64,000 nt of DNA from Neobacillus niacini (GCF_000759675.1 NZ_BAWM01000009.1:91838-155837), one strand, 5' to 3'; counted from the stretch's first letter, positions 52,432 to 62,226 are shown. Notes: a model not told the origin generated them from the sequence alone. Translations and numbers: made by a program.

Positions 52432-53178
52432 ATTTTTGAATTAACCTACATCGAATGGATTGTCGTTATTTTAAGTACTGTACTTATTGGTTTTACAAAA
52501 ACCGGAGTATCCAGCATGGGTATTCTTGTTGCCACGATTCTTATGTATGTATTTCCAGCAAAAGAATCTATAGGAATTCTTTTGCCAATGTTGGTAGTCG
52601 GTGACCTATTTGCCGTCATTTTTTATCGTCGAAGTGTGGTTTGGAAATATCTCATTTCATTAATTCCTTGGGTATTGATCGGAATCGTTATCGGTTATTT
52701 TGTTCTAAATCAAATAAACAGTGATCAGTTAAAGCCACTGATTGGTGTCATCGTATTAGCACTAATTATTTTGCATATCACTCGTGAAAGATTTGGAGAA
52801 AAGTTTACGAAGGCTCTGCCTAAGTCCTTATGGTTTACCCTCTCCATGGGAATCTTAGCAGGATTTACAACGATGATAGGAAATGCTGCAGGCGGCGTAA
52901 TGGCCATCTATTTATTAATGAAAGGCTTGCCGAAAAAAGAGTTTGTTGGGACAGGGGCATGGTTTTTCATGTTCGTGAATTTGATTAAAATACCGTTTTA
53001 TATCAGTTTAGGTTTAATTACGATTGATTCCATCACGTTTAATGCTTGGTTGATTCCTACTATAATAGTAGGAGCTGTTATCGGAATTAAAGTGGTGCCT
53101 CTCATACCGCAAAAAGCATTTCAAACACTTATTCTTGGATTTGCCCTCATAGGTGCATTAAGACTTATATTAGTTTAA
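52432..53178 (+). CDS. TauE/SafE-family sulfite/organosulfur exporter, apparent non-AUG start
   Basis: The protein has about 248 residues and eight or so helices. Family features are FELTYIEWIVVILSTVLIGFTKTGVSSMGILV at the start and AGFTTMIGNAAGGVMAIYLL in the middle. The first ATG in frame is at 52516, but the family-typical first helix starts 28 codons earlier, and a good ribosome binding site (GAGGTGA) ends at 52425. In frame after it come GTT, ATC, ATT, TTT with no ATG, GTG or TTG; an in-frame TGA lies in the site itself. I place the start at ATT 52432 (ATC 52429 is equally possible). The gene may alternatively have lost its start by mutation. Confidence 0.75.
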   Translation: MFELTYIEWIVVILSTVLIGFTKTGVSSMGILVATILMYVFPAKESIGILLPMLVVGDLFAVIFYRRSVVWKYLISLIPWVLIGIVIGYFVLNQINSDQLKPLIGVIVLALIILHITRERFGEKFTKALPKSLWFTLSMGILAGFTTMIGNAAGGVMAIYLLMKGLPKKEFVGTGAWFFMFVNLIKIPFYISLGLITIDSITFNAWLIPTIIVGAVIGIKVVPLIPQKAFQTLILGFALIGALRLILV

Positions 53179-53189
53179 TAGTCTAAAAA

Positions 53190-53225
53190 AGTAACCATTC
53201 CAGTTGAGATGGTTACTTTTTTTAG
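53190..53225 (+). terminator. Terminator of the TauE/SafE gene
   Basis: AAAGTAACCAT and ATGGTTACTTT pair around TCCAGTTGAG, followed by a TTTT run. Confidence 0.85.
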
Positions 53226-53233
53226 TCCATTAT

Positions 53234-53683
53234 TTATTTGGATGTCCATTCATATAGAATATCAGGTAAGTTTTCTTCGTTTTCATACCCTCTGCCAATG
53301 ATATTAAATCCATGCTTTTCATAAAAGCCTTGTGCTTTCTTATTCACTTCAAATGTATGTAGTGTTAATCTCCCGGTTGAATGTTCTTTAGCTTCTTCTA
53401 GTAATGATTGACCTATACCAATTCCTTGAAAATCTAAATGAATATATAGCTGGCTTATTTCATTTTCATTATAGGCAATCATTCCAACTACTACTTCATC
53501 CACTAACGCTAAATATACTTGAAATTGATCTTGTAAGATATAATTTAAGAAATTAACGTGGTTTTCAAAGCTGTGAATTTCTTTCTGACCAAGTGCCTGC
53601 TCTTTGCTATTTCGCCACATTTCAACTGTTTGTTCCGCATACTTAGGGATATATTTTATTATTACTATATTGTTATGACCCAC
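53234..53683 (-). CDS. GNAT acetyltransferase
   Basis: The protein has 149 residues, GTG at 53683 with GGGGG seven bases upstream. The acetyl-CoA motif is ISQLYIHLDFQGIGIGQSLL, followed by LTLHTFEVNKKAQGFYEKHGF, typical of the PhnO/YkwB-like small N-acetyltransferases. Substrate unknown. It faces the TauE/SafE gene across a shared terminator. Confidence 0.85.
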   Translation of the reverse strand: MGHNNIVIIKYIPKYAEQTVEMWRNSKEQALGQKEIHSFENHVNFLNYILQDQFQVYLALVDEVVVGMIAYNENEISQLYIHLDFQGIGIGQSLLEEAKEHSTGRLTLHTFEVNKKAQGFYEKHGFNIIGRGYENEENLPDILYEWTSK

Positions 53684-53763
53684 TACAATACCCCCAACCT
53701 GATTAAAGATAATAATTCTTTACCATTTCACCCATTACCCAGTTGGTTCTGGCACCTGTTGAA

Positions 53764-54051
53764 TCATTCTACTTCTCTATAAATGTTAATTTCGGTACTT
53801 TCTCGTAGATACCTAAGTCCTGGAACAATTCTTTTGACATGTTCAGTTTTATTGTGTTGATTCAAAGCCTCTTCATCCACCCATTCTTCTAGCATAGTGA
53901 TGATAGATGGATCATTGATATCTTGATGAAGCGCGTAGGTGATACATCCTTCTTCTTTTCTGGTTTCTGAAACTAATTCTCTAGCATGAACTAAATATTC
54001 TTCTACCTTTACACCTGGTTTCAATTTACCTTTTGCCACTACTTTTATCAT
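53764..54051 (-). CDS. Antibiotic-biosynthesis-monooxygenase (ABM/YgiN-like) domain protein
   Basis: The protein has 95 residues from the ATG at 54051 (GAGGGG eight bases upstream); the frame is open further up but those residues are atypical. IKVVAKGKLKPGVKVEEYLVHARELVSETRKEEGCITYALHQDINDP and EEWVDEEALNQHNKTEHV fit the dimeric ABM fold used by quinol monooxygenases. It forms a small cytoplasmic enzyme of unknown substrate. Confidence 0.82.
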   Translation of the reverse strand: MIKVVAKGKLKPGVKVEEYLVHARELVSETRKEEGCITYALHQDINDPSIITMLEEWVDEEALNQHNKTEHVKRIVPGLRYLRESTEINIYREVE

Positions 54052-54307
54052 TTCATTAACCCCTCTCGTTTTAAGAAAACCCACATATTCTATTTTGAAC
54101 AATCCTCTCACAATTAACAACTTCTTTAATTAAAATAGTAAAAGCAGTGGATTTGTTTGACCTCCACTGCTTTATCTTCTTATATTCTATTGTCGTCGGA
54201 TTTTTTGTATCATTTACTGTTGGACATGAATCTCAACCTATCTATTATGAATAAACTTAAATTCGGCAATAATGAGGATTGAATGAATTTTTTTGAGGTG
54301 GGAAAAG

Positions 54308-55300
54308 ATGATCCAGCATTGGTTGGCTAAGTTTTTACGACTACCCGTTGTTGTAAGAATTTTTTTGTTAGCTTCATTCATTATGATAATCTTTGGATAC
54401 ATCATTCATTTAATAGAACCAAATAATTTCCCAACTGTTTTTGAAGGAATTTGGTGGGCAGTTGTTACAGCTGCTACTATTGGATATGGGGACTACGCTC
54501 CAGAAACATTTGCAGGAAGAATAACAGGAATTATACTTATGATAGTAGGGATTGCTATTGTCTCTTCTTATTTTGTCAGCTTGGCTACAGTAGCTGTAAC
54601 AATGCAAGCAGCCTATATTGAAGGGAAACTCATTTTTAAGGGGAATCAACACATGATAATAATCGGATGGAATGAACGATCTAGAGAACTGATTTCTTCC
54701 ATGTCTAAAAAGAATCCATCAAAGAAAGTAGTTCTAATTGATGAAACATTGGAAACTATGCCAACGGAAGACAAAAATGTACATTTTATTAAGGGCCGTG
54801 CAAATCTAGATGACATTTTATTAAAAGCAAACATTCATGAAGCACAATGTGTAGTGATAACTGCTGATCAAAATAAGAACGAGTTGTATGCTGACATGAA
54901 TACGATCATTACCTTGTTAGCGATAAAAGGAACTCACCCAACTATACGTTGCATCGCAGAAATTCTTACCTCTGAACAAGTGGAAAATGCACGGAGAGCA
55001 GGAGCAGATGAGATTATCCAATCCAATATCCTAACAAGCTCCCTAATGGTTAACAGTCTAGAATCTCATTCAACGATGGCTTCCATATTGAATTTAATCC
55101 GTAATTCTGATAACCACCACCTCTTAGCCTGTGAACCTGTTGATGGGCTAGTGGGAAAACAATTTTATGAGGCATGTAATCTTTTTTTCAAAAAAAATAA
55201 ATTGTTGGTTGGAATCAAAAGAGGAGAGAAAACTCATGTTAATCCTCCACAAGAATTTGTTATTCAACAGGATGACCTTGCTGTTGTAATCACCGAATAG
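54308..55300 (+). CDS. Potassium channel with TrkA-N (RCK) regulatory domain
   Basis: The protein has 330 residues from the ATG at 54308 (GAGGTG seven bases upstream). Two helices flank a pore loop with the K+ filter ATIGYGDY (about 65), followed by an RCK domain (about 110-245: HMIIIGWNERSRELISSM, CVVITADQNKNELYADMNTI) and a TrkA-C-like end (LVGKQFYEACNLFFKKNKLLVGI). This is the MthK/YugO type of ligand-gated K+ channel; the RCK glycine motif is GWNERS rather than GxGxxG. B. subtilis YugO mediates K+ signalling in biofilms. It heads a group of cation-transport genes. Confidence 0.92.
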   Translation: MIQHWLAKFLRLPVVVRIFLLASFIMIIFGYIIHLIEPNNFPTVFEGIWWAVVTAATIGYGDYAPETFAGRITGIILMIVGIAIVSSYFVSLATVAVTMQAAYIEGKLIFKGNQHMIIIGWNERSRELISSMSKKNPSKKVVLIDETLETMPTEDKNVHFIKGRANLDDILLKANIHEAQCVVITADQNKNELYADMNTIITLLAIKGTHPTIRCIAEILTSEQVENARRAGADEIIQSNILTSSLMVNSLESHSTMASILNLIRNSDNHHLLACEPVDGLVGKQFYEACNLFFKKNKLLVGIKRGEKTHVNPPQEFVIQQDDLAVVITE

Positions 55301-55307
55301 TTCAATA

Positions 55308-55360
55308 AAAAAAGCCTACTTTATTCATCCAAAGGATGTTAATAAAGTGGGCTTCTGTTT
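55308..55360 (+). terminator. Terminator of the K+ channel gene
   Basis: AAGCCTACTTTATT and AATAAAGTGGGCTT pair, with A-run before and CTGTTTTATTTTTT after. Confidence 0.8.
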
Positions 55361-55597
55361 TATTTTTTCAAATGAAAAGGTACAGTAGTAATAATCACTT
55401 TCTCCGATAAAGAAAGAAAGACTTAATCAATAAGCTTGATTGATTATGGAGAATATTGTAATATCCGCAAAATCGTAAGAAGCTCCTTTCCTAACACATT
55501 CTGCAAACTGGGACACAATCTTTAATCTAATCCAATCTCTTTTTTTAAAATTCAAATTTCTTATTGACACGACTTTTATGTCAATTGATTCATTAAA

Positions 55598-56254
55598 TTA
55601 TTTTATCTGTGCAAAATCATTCAAATCTTCCCGATGCCCAATCATTACTAACTTATCACCATTTTGAACAGTCTGATCGGGAGAAGGAGAAATAATCAAA
55701 CTTTCATTACGGACTATTGCAATGGCATTTACATTATATTTTGCTCGTAAATCAAGCTCCCGCAAACTTTTTCTCTCCATACTTAGAGGAATTATTATTT
55801 CTTCAATATTGTATTCTTTTGACAGTTCTATATAGTTCAACACATTCGGTGAGAGAAGCTGATGCGCAACACGTTCCCCCATATCTCTTTCTGGATATAT
55901 TACCCAATCAGCTCCTACTTTTTCTAACACCTGACCATGACGTTTATTTAGGGCTTTGGCAATTACTTCTTTAACCCCTAACTCCTTCAAAAGCATGACA
56001 GTTAAGATACTAGCTTGCATATCATTACCGATCGCAACAATAACATAATCAAAATTACGAATACCAACTGATTTTAGAGATTCTTCTTCAGTAGAATCAA
56101 GTACTACTGCGTGAGTAACCGATACTTTACCCTCATCAACACGTTCATTATTAATATCAATCCCCATCACTTCTTGTCCTGCTTCATATAATTTAGCCGC
56201 TATACTTGTTCCGAATCGCCCTAATCCAATAACAGCGTAACTTTGTTTTGTCAT
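55598..56254 (-). CDS. ktrA: Ktr potassium uptake regulatory subunit (KtrA/KtrC-like)
   Basis: The protein has 218 residues from the ATG at 56254 (GGAGTG upstream, spacing about 11). The RCK_N domain has YAVIGLGRFGTSIAAKLYEAGQEVMGIDIN, then VIVAIGNDMQASILTVMLLKELG; the C-terminal TrkA-C domain (about 140-218: IIIPLSMERKSLRELDLRAKYNVNAIAIVRNES) is the c-di-AMP-binding type in Ktr systems. It gates KtrB in response to ATP/ADP. It follows the ktrB-like gene by 49 bp on the same strand. KtrA versus KtrC cannot be decided. Confidence 0.9.
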   Translation of the reverse strand: MTKQSYAVIGLGRFGTSIAAKLYEAGQEVMGIDINNERVDEGKVSVTHAVVLDSTEEESLKSVGIRNFDYVIVAIGNDMQASILTVMLLKELGVKEVIAKALNKRHGQVLEKVGADWVIYPERDMGERVAHQLLSPNVLNYIELSKEYNIEEIIIPLSMERKSLRELDLRAKYNVNAIAIVRNESLIISPSPDQTVQNGDKLVMIGHREDLNDFAQIK

Positions 56255-56303
56255 ATTATATTGTTCACTCCTACGGAAAAAATTTACCATCTAAATAATT
56301 CCA

Positions 56304-57650
56304 CTAGCCGATTAATATTTTTTCTTCAGCATATCTTACTTTGGCTTCTCTTCGAGTATTTAAAAGTGCAAAAGCCATAGTTAAAGGTCCAAGCCTTCCA
56401 ATAAACATCATGATGGTAATCAAGACTCTTCCGAAAGGCGAAAGTTCGGGTGTGAAATTTGCAGACAAACCTACTGTACCAAAGGCGGAAATAGTTTCAA
56501 ATAAAAGTTTGCTCATATCAGCACTCTCAGTAAGGGTTAATAAAAAGAATATTAGAAAGATAAAAAACATTCCTGCTACAACAATCGATAATGATTTATT
56601 TACCAATTCCCACGAAATTCTTCGTTTAAAAATATTCACTTCATTCCGATTTGTTACCACTGCCCAAAAAGCAAAAAGAATAATGGCAAAGGTTGTTACC
56701 TTAATACCTCCACCAGTAGATCCTGAAGAGGCACCAATAAACATCAATGCCATCATGAAAACAAGGGAAGCTAGGTTCATGGCTCCAATATCGATCGTAT
56801 TAAATCCCGCAGTCCGTGTTACAACACCTTGAAAGTAGGATGCCCATAACTTATCTCCAAACTTTAAACTTCCTATAGTAGCAGGATTATTATATTCTGA
56901 AATCAAAATGATTAAAGGTCCTACTATGATAAGTATTAGTGAAATAAGCAGTGCAATTTTAGAATGAAGGGATAATTTTCGAATGGATCTTTTATGAAAG
57001 AGATCGAGAATTACAGTAAAACCAATACCCCCAGTGATAAAAAGGAGAGTAACCATTAAATTTACAGTAGGATCACCTACCCATTTACTAAGATTGTCAG
57101 GTTCAAGACTAAACCCAGCATTATTAAAGGCAGAAATAGAGTGGAATATCCCATAGTAAATGGCTTTCCCCAACGGCATTTCAAATGACCAACGAATGGC
57201 CAACGTTGTAGCTCCAATTAGTTCAACCATAATAGTAATGAGGATGATCCGTTTCACAAGGTTGACTACCCCTGAAAGAGAAAATACATTTAATGAATCT
57301 TGCAGTAATAAGCGTTCCTTTAGTCCAATCTTTTTACCTAAGATAATAAACATAAAAATACCCGTGGTCATAAATCCCCAGCCGCCAATTTGAATCAAAC
57401 AGAGAAGAACAATTTCACCAAATAACGTAAAGGTTGTTCCTGTATCAACTACTGCCAAACCTGTAACACAGACTGCTGAAGTTGCTTCAAATAACGCATC
57501 AACGAAGCTAAGTCCACGTCCCTTTTCATATGTAGCTATTGGTAACATAAAAAGAAAAGTACCCAATAGAATTAGACTGCCGAAACCGATAACAAGTATT
57601 TGGGCTGGATGCAAGCTAACTAAGTTCCCTTTTCTTTTAAACAAGTCCAC
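56304..57650 (-). CDS. ktrB: Ktr potassium uptake channel subunit (KtrB/KtrD-like)
   Basis: The protein has 448 residues, GTG at 57650, GGGAG ten bases upstream. It is a TrkH/KtrB-superfamily protein with four pore repeats: ATSAVCVTGLAVVDTGTTF, SISAFNNAGFSLEPD, TRTAGFNTIDIGAM and ISAFGTVGLSANFTP, each with the filter Gly. It carries Na+-dependent K+ uptake with the KtrA-like subunit encoded next. Confidence 0.92.
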   Translation of the reverse strand: MDLFKRKGNLVSLHPAQILVIGFGSLILLGTFLFMLPIATYEKGRGLSFVDALFEATSAVCVTGLAVVDTGTTFTLFGEIVLLCLIQIGGWGFMTTGIFMFIILGKKIGLKERLLLQDSLNVFSLSGVVNLVKRIILITIMVELIGATTLAIRWSFEMPLGKAIYYGIFHSISAFNNAGFSLEPDNLSKWVGDPTVNLMVTLLFITGGIGFTVILDLFHKRSIRKLSLHSKIALLISLILIIVGPLIILISEYNNPATIGSLKFGDKLWASYFQGVVTRTAGFNTIDIGAMNLASLVFMMALMFIGASSGSTGGGIKVTTFAIILFAFWAVVTNRNEVNIFKRRISWELVNKSLSIVVAGMFFIFLIFFLLTLTESADMSKLLFETISAFGTVGLSANFTPELSPFGRVLITIMMFIGRLGPLTMAFALLNTRREAKVRYAEEKILIG

Positions 57651-57800
57651 AATATTGACTCTCCCTTAACTATCTATAATTTAATGCAATTGTTATTTTT
57701 TGAAATAAAATATCCCGCATAAAAATACATTGAAACGCTTTATTTTTATGGTTCACCCTTTGGTCAATGTTTATGAATTCATTAAAAAAACATATAATTA

Positions 57801-59378
57801 TTAATGTAACTCTTCTAAATTTACTATTTTGTCCGTAATTTGGTTGTGTTCGTGCTCAGCTACTTCATTAGAGATAATATCTTCTTTGTTTAATTTTTCA
57901 ATAGCTTCATGTTGTGCGTATAATGCATGTTTTTGTAAGATGGATTGTTGTTTTTCTTTTAGACTGGGATACTTCTCAAAAAGTTTCTCTATTTTATTCT
58001 GTAATACTGATAGATCTTGTTCGTATTGGTTGATTACATCTTTTGCTACTGTTTCGGTAATGAACAAATTTCTACTAACTGTGTGTATTTCTTTTAAAGC
58101 TGTTTCTAATCTATGTCCCCGTGCAATAAGTTCTTCATATTCCTTAAACCCTTCTTCTTTTTTATTAATTCCTAAGATGGCTAATAACGGCTTTATAGAA
58201 AGTCCTTGAAATACTAATGAGAACAATACCACACTAAACGCTATAATTAAGATTTCCTCTCGTCCTGTAAAATCACGAGGGAGACTTAAAACGAGAGCAA
58301 TCGATAATGATCCTTTCAAACCTCCCCAATTAATAACGTGCTTCCAGCTAGTTGGGAAATTTTTGGTGAATAATAAACTTGTATATACTGATATGCTTCT
58401 TGCAATAAGCACGATTAAAATGGCAAGAAAAATATAGCCCCATTTATCTGTTAAGGTAATCCTAGTTATTTCCAAGCCCACCATTAGAAAGACAATTGAG
58501 TTGGCTAGCAGTGCAGTAACTTCCCAAAAATTATTAATATTTAACTTAGTCGTCGGGCTCATTCCAATTCGAGCTCCGTAATTTCCAAAAATCAGGGCAG
58601 CCACAACAACGGCAATGACACCTGAAGCATGTACCACTTCAGACAATATGAATGAACCGTAAAATAGAATAATACTAAAGATAATCTCTAACGGGTAATC
58701 GTCAAAATAACTGGTTAATTTAGAGAAACTATAGCCAAGTACACCACCAATGATGAGCCCAAGTGAGATTACCTTAATAAATTCCCATAATCCATATCCT
58801 GCACCCACAACTCCAAGATCAATGTAAGTAAGTAAATAAAAGGCGGAAATTTTAAATAGGACGACCGCAAGTCCATCATTAAATAAACTTTCTCCTTCAA
58901 TAACAATTGCCAGCCTTTTGTTTACCCCGACGCTTTTAAAAATTGAAATAACGCTCACAGGGTCAGTGGCACTCATTAAAGCAGCAAAAACAAACGCTGT
59001 AGGAATCGAAAAATCTAAAAGCCAAATCGTAGAAAAACCGACAATGAGAAAAGATAAAAGAGTTGCTCCAAAAGCAAGGGCTAGAATGGGCTCTTTATTC
59101 TCTTTTAAATGGGAATAGGGTAGCTTTAAAGCCGCTTCACCTAATAATGCTGGCAAGAACAGCGTAATAATAACAAAGTTGAAAACTTCACCTTCTGTAA
59201 TAAAATCCTTTAATGACTCTAAAGCTGGAATGTTTACAAGACCAATTATAGTCCCAACAATTACTAATGCAATTGGGTAAGGTTGCTTTAACTTTTTTGC
59301 GATGGCCGTAATACCAGCTGCAATCATGACTAATATAAGTCCAAGTTCGAAAATATGGTGTATATCTAGGTCTTGCAC
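57801..59378 (-). CDS. CPA1-family Na+(K+)/H+ antiporter
   Basis: The protein has 525 residues, GTG at 59378, GGAGG 11 bases upstream. About twelve helices are followed by a long charged cytoplasmic tail (about 400-525) with a coiled-coil look (NQYEQDLSVLQNKIEKLFEKYPSLKE). Family motifs are FAALMSATDPVSVISIFKSVGVNKRLAIVIEGESLFNDGLAVVLFK with the exchange Asp/Asn-Asp site. It belongs to the NhaP/NhaG-like antiporters; the ion cannot be told. The Ktr operon is directly downstream on the same strand, 150 bp away. Confidence 0.9.
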   Translation of the reverse strand: MQDLDIHHIFELGLILVMIAAGITAIAKKLKQPYPIALVIVGTIIGLVNIPALESLKDFITEGEVFNFVIITLFLPALLGEAALKLPYSHLKENKEPILALAFGATLLSFLIVGFSTIWLLDFSIPTAFVFAALMSATDPVSVISIFKSVGVNKRLAIVIEGESLFNDGLAVVLFKISAFYLLTYIDLGVVGAGYGLWEFIKVISLGLIIGGVLGYSFSKLTSYFDDYPLEIIFSIILFYGSFILSEVVHASGVIAVVVAALIFGNYGARIGMSPTTKLNINNFWEVTALLANSIVFLMVGLEITRITLTDKWGYIFLAILIVLIARSISVYTSLLFTKNFPTSWKHVINWGGLKGSLSIALVLSLPRDFTGREEILIIAFSVVLFSLVFQGLSIKPLLAILGINKKEEGFKEYEELIARGHRLETALKEIHTVSRNLFITETVAKDVINQYEQDLSVLQNKIEKLFEKYPSLKEKQQSILQKHALYAQHEAIEKLNKEDIISNEVAEHEHNQITDKIVNLEELH

Positions 59379-59582
59379 TTTTTATATAACCTCCTTTAAG
59401 TTCCTAGTATTCCTAATGAGAGGTTTTAGTATAATTTATTTTTCGATTAAAACAACAAAGGCAACATTGCTACAGTTAATGGTGCCTGCCTTTTACATAC
59501 TGAGTCAGTATGATTTTTGTGTATTTATTAAATATAAACTGTAGCTTATTAAACTATCCCTTCCGTCAGAGTTCAATAACCA

Positions 59583-59606
59583 AAAAGGATCGCCGCAGCG
59601 ATCCCC
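59583..59606 (-). terminator. Second terminator downstream of the DinB gene
   Basis: On the minus strand GGATCGC and GCGATCC pair around TGCG, followed by TTTTTGG. It may back up the stronger one at 59672 or end read-through. The rest of 59379-59582 shows no gene. Confidence 0.6.
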
Positions 59607-59671
59607 ATCTTAAGCTCTTGCCCACCTTTACTTTAAGTACAATACTTCACAATCTGCTTCGTTAATGAGTC

Positions 59672-59705
59672 CAAAAAAGGCGATGCTTTCTTAAAAGCAT
59701 CGCAC
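59672..59705 (-). terminator. Terminator of the second DinB gene
   Basis: On the minus strand GCGATGCTTT and AAAGCATCGC pair around TAAG, followed by CTTTTTTGG. Confidence 0.8.
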
Positions 59706-59752
59706 CCCTTAGTTTAAGCATGTACTAGTCTAACTTTTATTTATTCATATTC

Positions 59753-60244
59753 TCATGCATCTATTTTCCAGCTATTTTGCAACTTCCGGATATAAATGAT
59801 CTGACCAATATGATATGCGTTATGAGTTGACACATTTCCGAGTATTGCCCACCATTTCACGTGTTCAGGAAAACCATTAACTTTACTCTCAACTTTTTCT
59901 TCAGATAATAACTCTTGCCAACCTAAAAGCACCTCTAATAGTTGTTTTTTTAAGTCAGCAAATGTATCATTTTCAGGAATAATAAAGCTTTTATTATTAT
60001 TTCCTATGGAAGGCACAGCATCAACATGAGATTTTTGGTACCTTGTTTGCCATGTTTGATTCCAATAAAGTAGATGCTGCACAATTTCAGCAATACTATT
60101 ACTCTCTTCGTTTGGTTTCCAAAATGCTTGTTTCTCAGACAATCTTTCTACTGAATCTGAAAATGGTAGGTACCAACTAGGGTCATTCGCATTTGCCAAC
60201 AACTGATCCGATAAAACATCTTTTGCATGAACTATAACCAACAC
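59753..60244 (-). CDS. DinB-family protein
   Basis: The protein has 163 residues and a DinB four-helix fold with the metal His pattern IAEIVQHLLYWNQTW and the C-terminal THNAYHIGQIIYIRKLQ. The start is ill-defined: GTG at 60244 overlaps the AAGGAG, and TTG at 60241 is two bases after it. Like the member at 44189, it could be a metal-dependent thiol transferase, but no partner gene is seen. Confidence 0.82.
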   Translation of the reverse strand: MLVIVHAKDVLSDQLLANANDPSWYLPFSDSVERLSEKQAFWKPNEESNSIAEIVQHLLYWNQTWQTRYQKSHVDAVPSIGNNNKSFIIPENDTFADLKKQLLEVLLGWQELLSEEKVESKVNGFPEHVKWWAILGNVSTHNAYHIGQIIYIRKLQNSWKIDA

Positions 60245-60405
60245 TCCTTAATTTAATATATTGTTTTTTCTAAATCTCTAAACAATGTCATCTTATTATT
60301 TTCTACATACTATATTGATTGTCCTGTTCTTTTTAAACTAAATCGACCCGTTTGTTGAGCTTATTTTTTTGCTTTATTATAAAAATACCATTTTATTTTC
60401 CAAAA

Positions 60406-60427
60406 CAAAAAGGACCAATTTGGTCCC
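60406..60427 (-). terminator. Terminator of the VOC gene
   Basis: On the minus strand GGGACCAAATTGGTCC folds on itself and is followed by TTTTTGTTTTG. Between here and 60581, a 25-residue open stretch after the VOC stop ([20 protein letters not shown]) may be a remnant. 60245-60405 is AT-rich with nothing seen. Confidence 0.55.
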
Positions 60428-60581
60428 AGTATCGAATTTCAACAAAAGCCCCAGATAGTACAATAACATTTTTATGTAAATTATTATTCATCAAGGGAAA
60501 ATTTAGTTTCATTTAAGCATTTCTCTGAACTCTTCCGTCATTTGTTCGACTAACTCAAATCTTCCGCAGGCTGTATTCTCA

Positions 60582-61496
60582 TTATCCCTTGTATGCTTTC
60601 TGTAATTCCACAAGATCAAATTTCTTCATTTTAAGAAATGCTTTCGTTAGGCGCGCAAGTTGCTCCGGTGTGCCCTTGCTCATCATCTCGTCCATCTCAC
60701 TTGGCACAATCTGCCATGATACGCCAAACTTATCTTTCAGCCAGCCGCATTGCTCTGCTTCAGGAACGGCAGAGAGCCTTTCCCAGTAGTGATCAATCTC
60801 TTCTTGCGTGTCACAATACACCATAAATGAGATTGCCTCGTTAAAATTGAATTTATGATCGTGCGCGCTATCCATTGCAGCAAACCACTGATTTTCTAGG
60901 CTGAAATCAGAGAACATGATGGTTCCTTCTTTATCAGGTTCCATGCCATTTGGGTAGCGGGCGATATGTCCCTGCTTTGCGTTCTCAAATACTGATAAAT
61001 AAAAATGAATCGCCTCTTCTGCGTTGCCGCATTTATCTCCGACAAACAAAAGTGACGGCACAATTGCAGGTCGCTCTTCACCTGCTGGATTGGTAAGAAT
61101 TAACTGCCAGGACAATCCATATTTATCCTGAATCCAGCCATACCTCTCACTGAACGGATACTTATCAAGTGGCATTAACGCTGTGCCACCTTCGGACAAT
61201 TTGTTCCAAACCTCATTAATTTTTTCACTCGCGTCTTTTACTCGTGATGGGTCAAAATTAACGATGAAGGACACCGATGGATTGATCTTGAAATAAGGCC
61301 CTGCGCTGATTGCCATGAACTTCTGCCCCCAAAGCTCAAAAGAGACTATATCGGAGTCGCCTGATGGTGTGTCATGGATTGTTGTTACATCCGTAATTTT
61401 TGAGTCTGGGAATATGGAAGCATAAAACTCGGCTGCTTCTTTTGCCTCCTTGTCATACCATAGATGCGGAACGATTTTTTGATTTGTTTTTGACAT
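60582..61496 (-). CDS. Two-domain VOC-family protein (PhnB-like)
   Basis: The protein has 304 residues formed from two VOC-type halves (about 1-150 and 160-300), each with [23 protein letters not shown] or [23 protein letters not shown] and a closing YGLSWQ / FGVSWQIVP. This belongs to the 3-demethylubiquinone methyltransferase-like/PhnB group, proteins usually of unknown role. GGAGG precedes the ATG at 61496. Confidence 0.85.
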   Translation of the reverse strand: MSKTNQKIVPHLWYDKEAKEAAEFYASIFPDSKITDVTTIHDTPSGDSDIVSFELWGQKFMAISAGPYFKINPSVSFIVNFDPSRVKDASEKINEVWNKLSEGGTALMPLDKYPFSERYGWIQDKYGLSWQLILTNPAGEERPAIVPSLLFVGDKCGNAEEAIHFYLSVFENAKQGHIARYPNGMEPDKEGTIMFSDFSLENQWFAAMDSAHDHKFNFNEAISFMVYCDTQEEIDHYWERLSAVPEAEQCGWLKDKFGVSWQIVPSEMDEMMSKGTPEQLARLTKAFLKMKKFDLVELQKAYKG

Positions 61497-61693
61497 AGTT
61501 CTTCCTCCTTAATTTTTTATTCAACAAGAATGTGACCAAAATTCCAGTGTATAGAAATTAGTTATCATTCAAATTTATTTTACCATTTTCTTTCTGTTTT
61601 AATTTCTTATAGTTTGCTGAATGCATCTGCTCACTTTTATTGAAGTATTCTGAACCGTTAGTACAACAACATATCTCCACCATACTCTACTTC

Positions 61694-61993
61694 TTAATCA
61701 AAACGTTCTGTATCAAATCCATCCATAATATCCTCTAATTCTGTAAGAAAATTTAGTTGTACAGGAGCAGGGATTTGCTCCAGCCATTTTTTTATTTCAG
61801 GTAACTCCTCCGCCTCATCTATATTCGTTGGCTTTGGATGAAGAGTTGCCCACCATTTCTTCAATTCATCGATAAATTCATAAAAGTAGCGTTCAAATCT
61901 TTCTGCCCATTCCGGCCCTTCATCACCAGAAGTCTTTTGCATCATACTCCAGGCTTCCATCGCTGTTTCGAAGTACTCATCAATCATCTTCAT
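61694..61993 (-). CDS. Hypothetical cytoplasmic protein
   Basis: The protein has 99 residues from the ATG at 61993 (AAAGGAG six bases upstream); the open frame extends 12 codons further. It is all-helical and rich in Glu and Trp (ERFERYFYEFIDELKKWWATLHPKP and PEIKKWLEQIPAPVQLNFLTELEDIM). No family is recognised. It is monocistronic. Confidence 0.6.
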   Translation of the reverse strand: MKMIDEYFETAMEAWSMMQKTSGDEGPEWAERFERYFYEFIDELKKWWATLHPKPTNIDEAEELPEIKKWLEQIPAPVQLNFLTELEDIMDGFDTERFD

Positions 61994-62226
61994 GTGGATC
62001 TCCTTTCTAATACTGTAATATTCTTTCATTCTCTCATTGTAACAGTAGAAAGCTATGGTTCGGTACTAATGACTTACCAATGCCTCGAAATTTGTTTTGG
62101 GGAAATCGAGATATCTGTTCAAAATGAACCATATAAACAAAATCCTAAATCTAGTCCAATTGTAGCGATGAGTGTCGCAAAGGTTTTAAAAAACTTAACA
62201 TCTTCCATCGTTATCGGAGTTTAAAT

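Noticed and set aside
57651..57800. c-di-AMP (ydaO) riboswitch before ktrB
   Set aside because: The 150-bp gap is too short and lacks the conserved ydaO elements.
60490..60600. Open stretch [20 protein letters not shown] after the VOC gene
   Set aside because: No start codon of its own and too short to assign; may be a remnant.
62085..62224. Plus-strand open stretch ending in LTSSIVIGV before the terminator at 62227
   Set aside because: Protein-like in composition and near a terminator, but no ribosome binding site and no recognisable family; possibly an old gene end.
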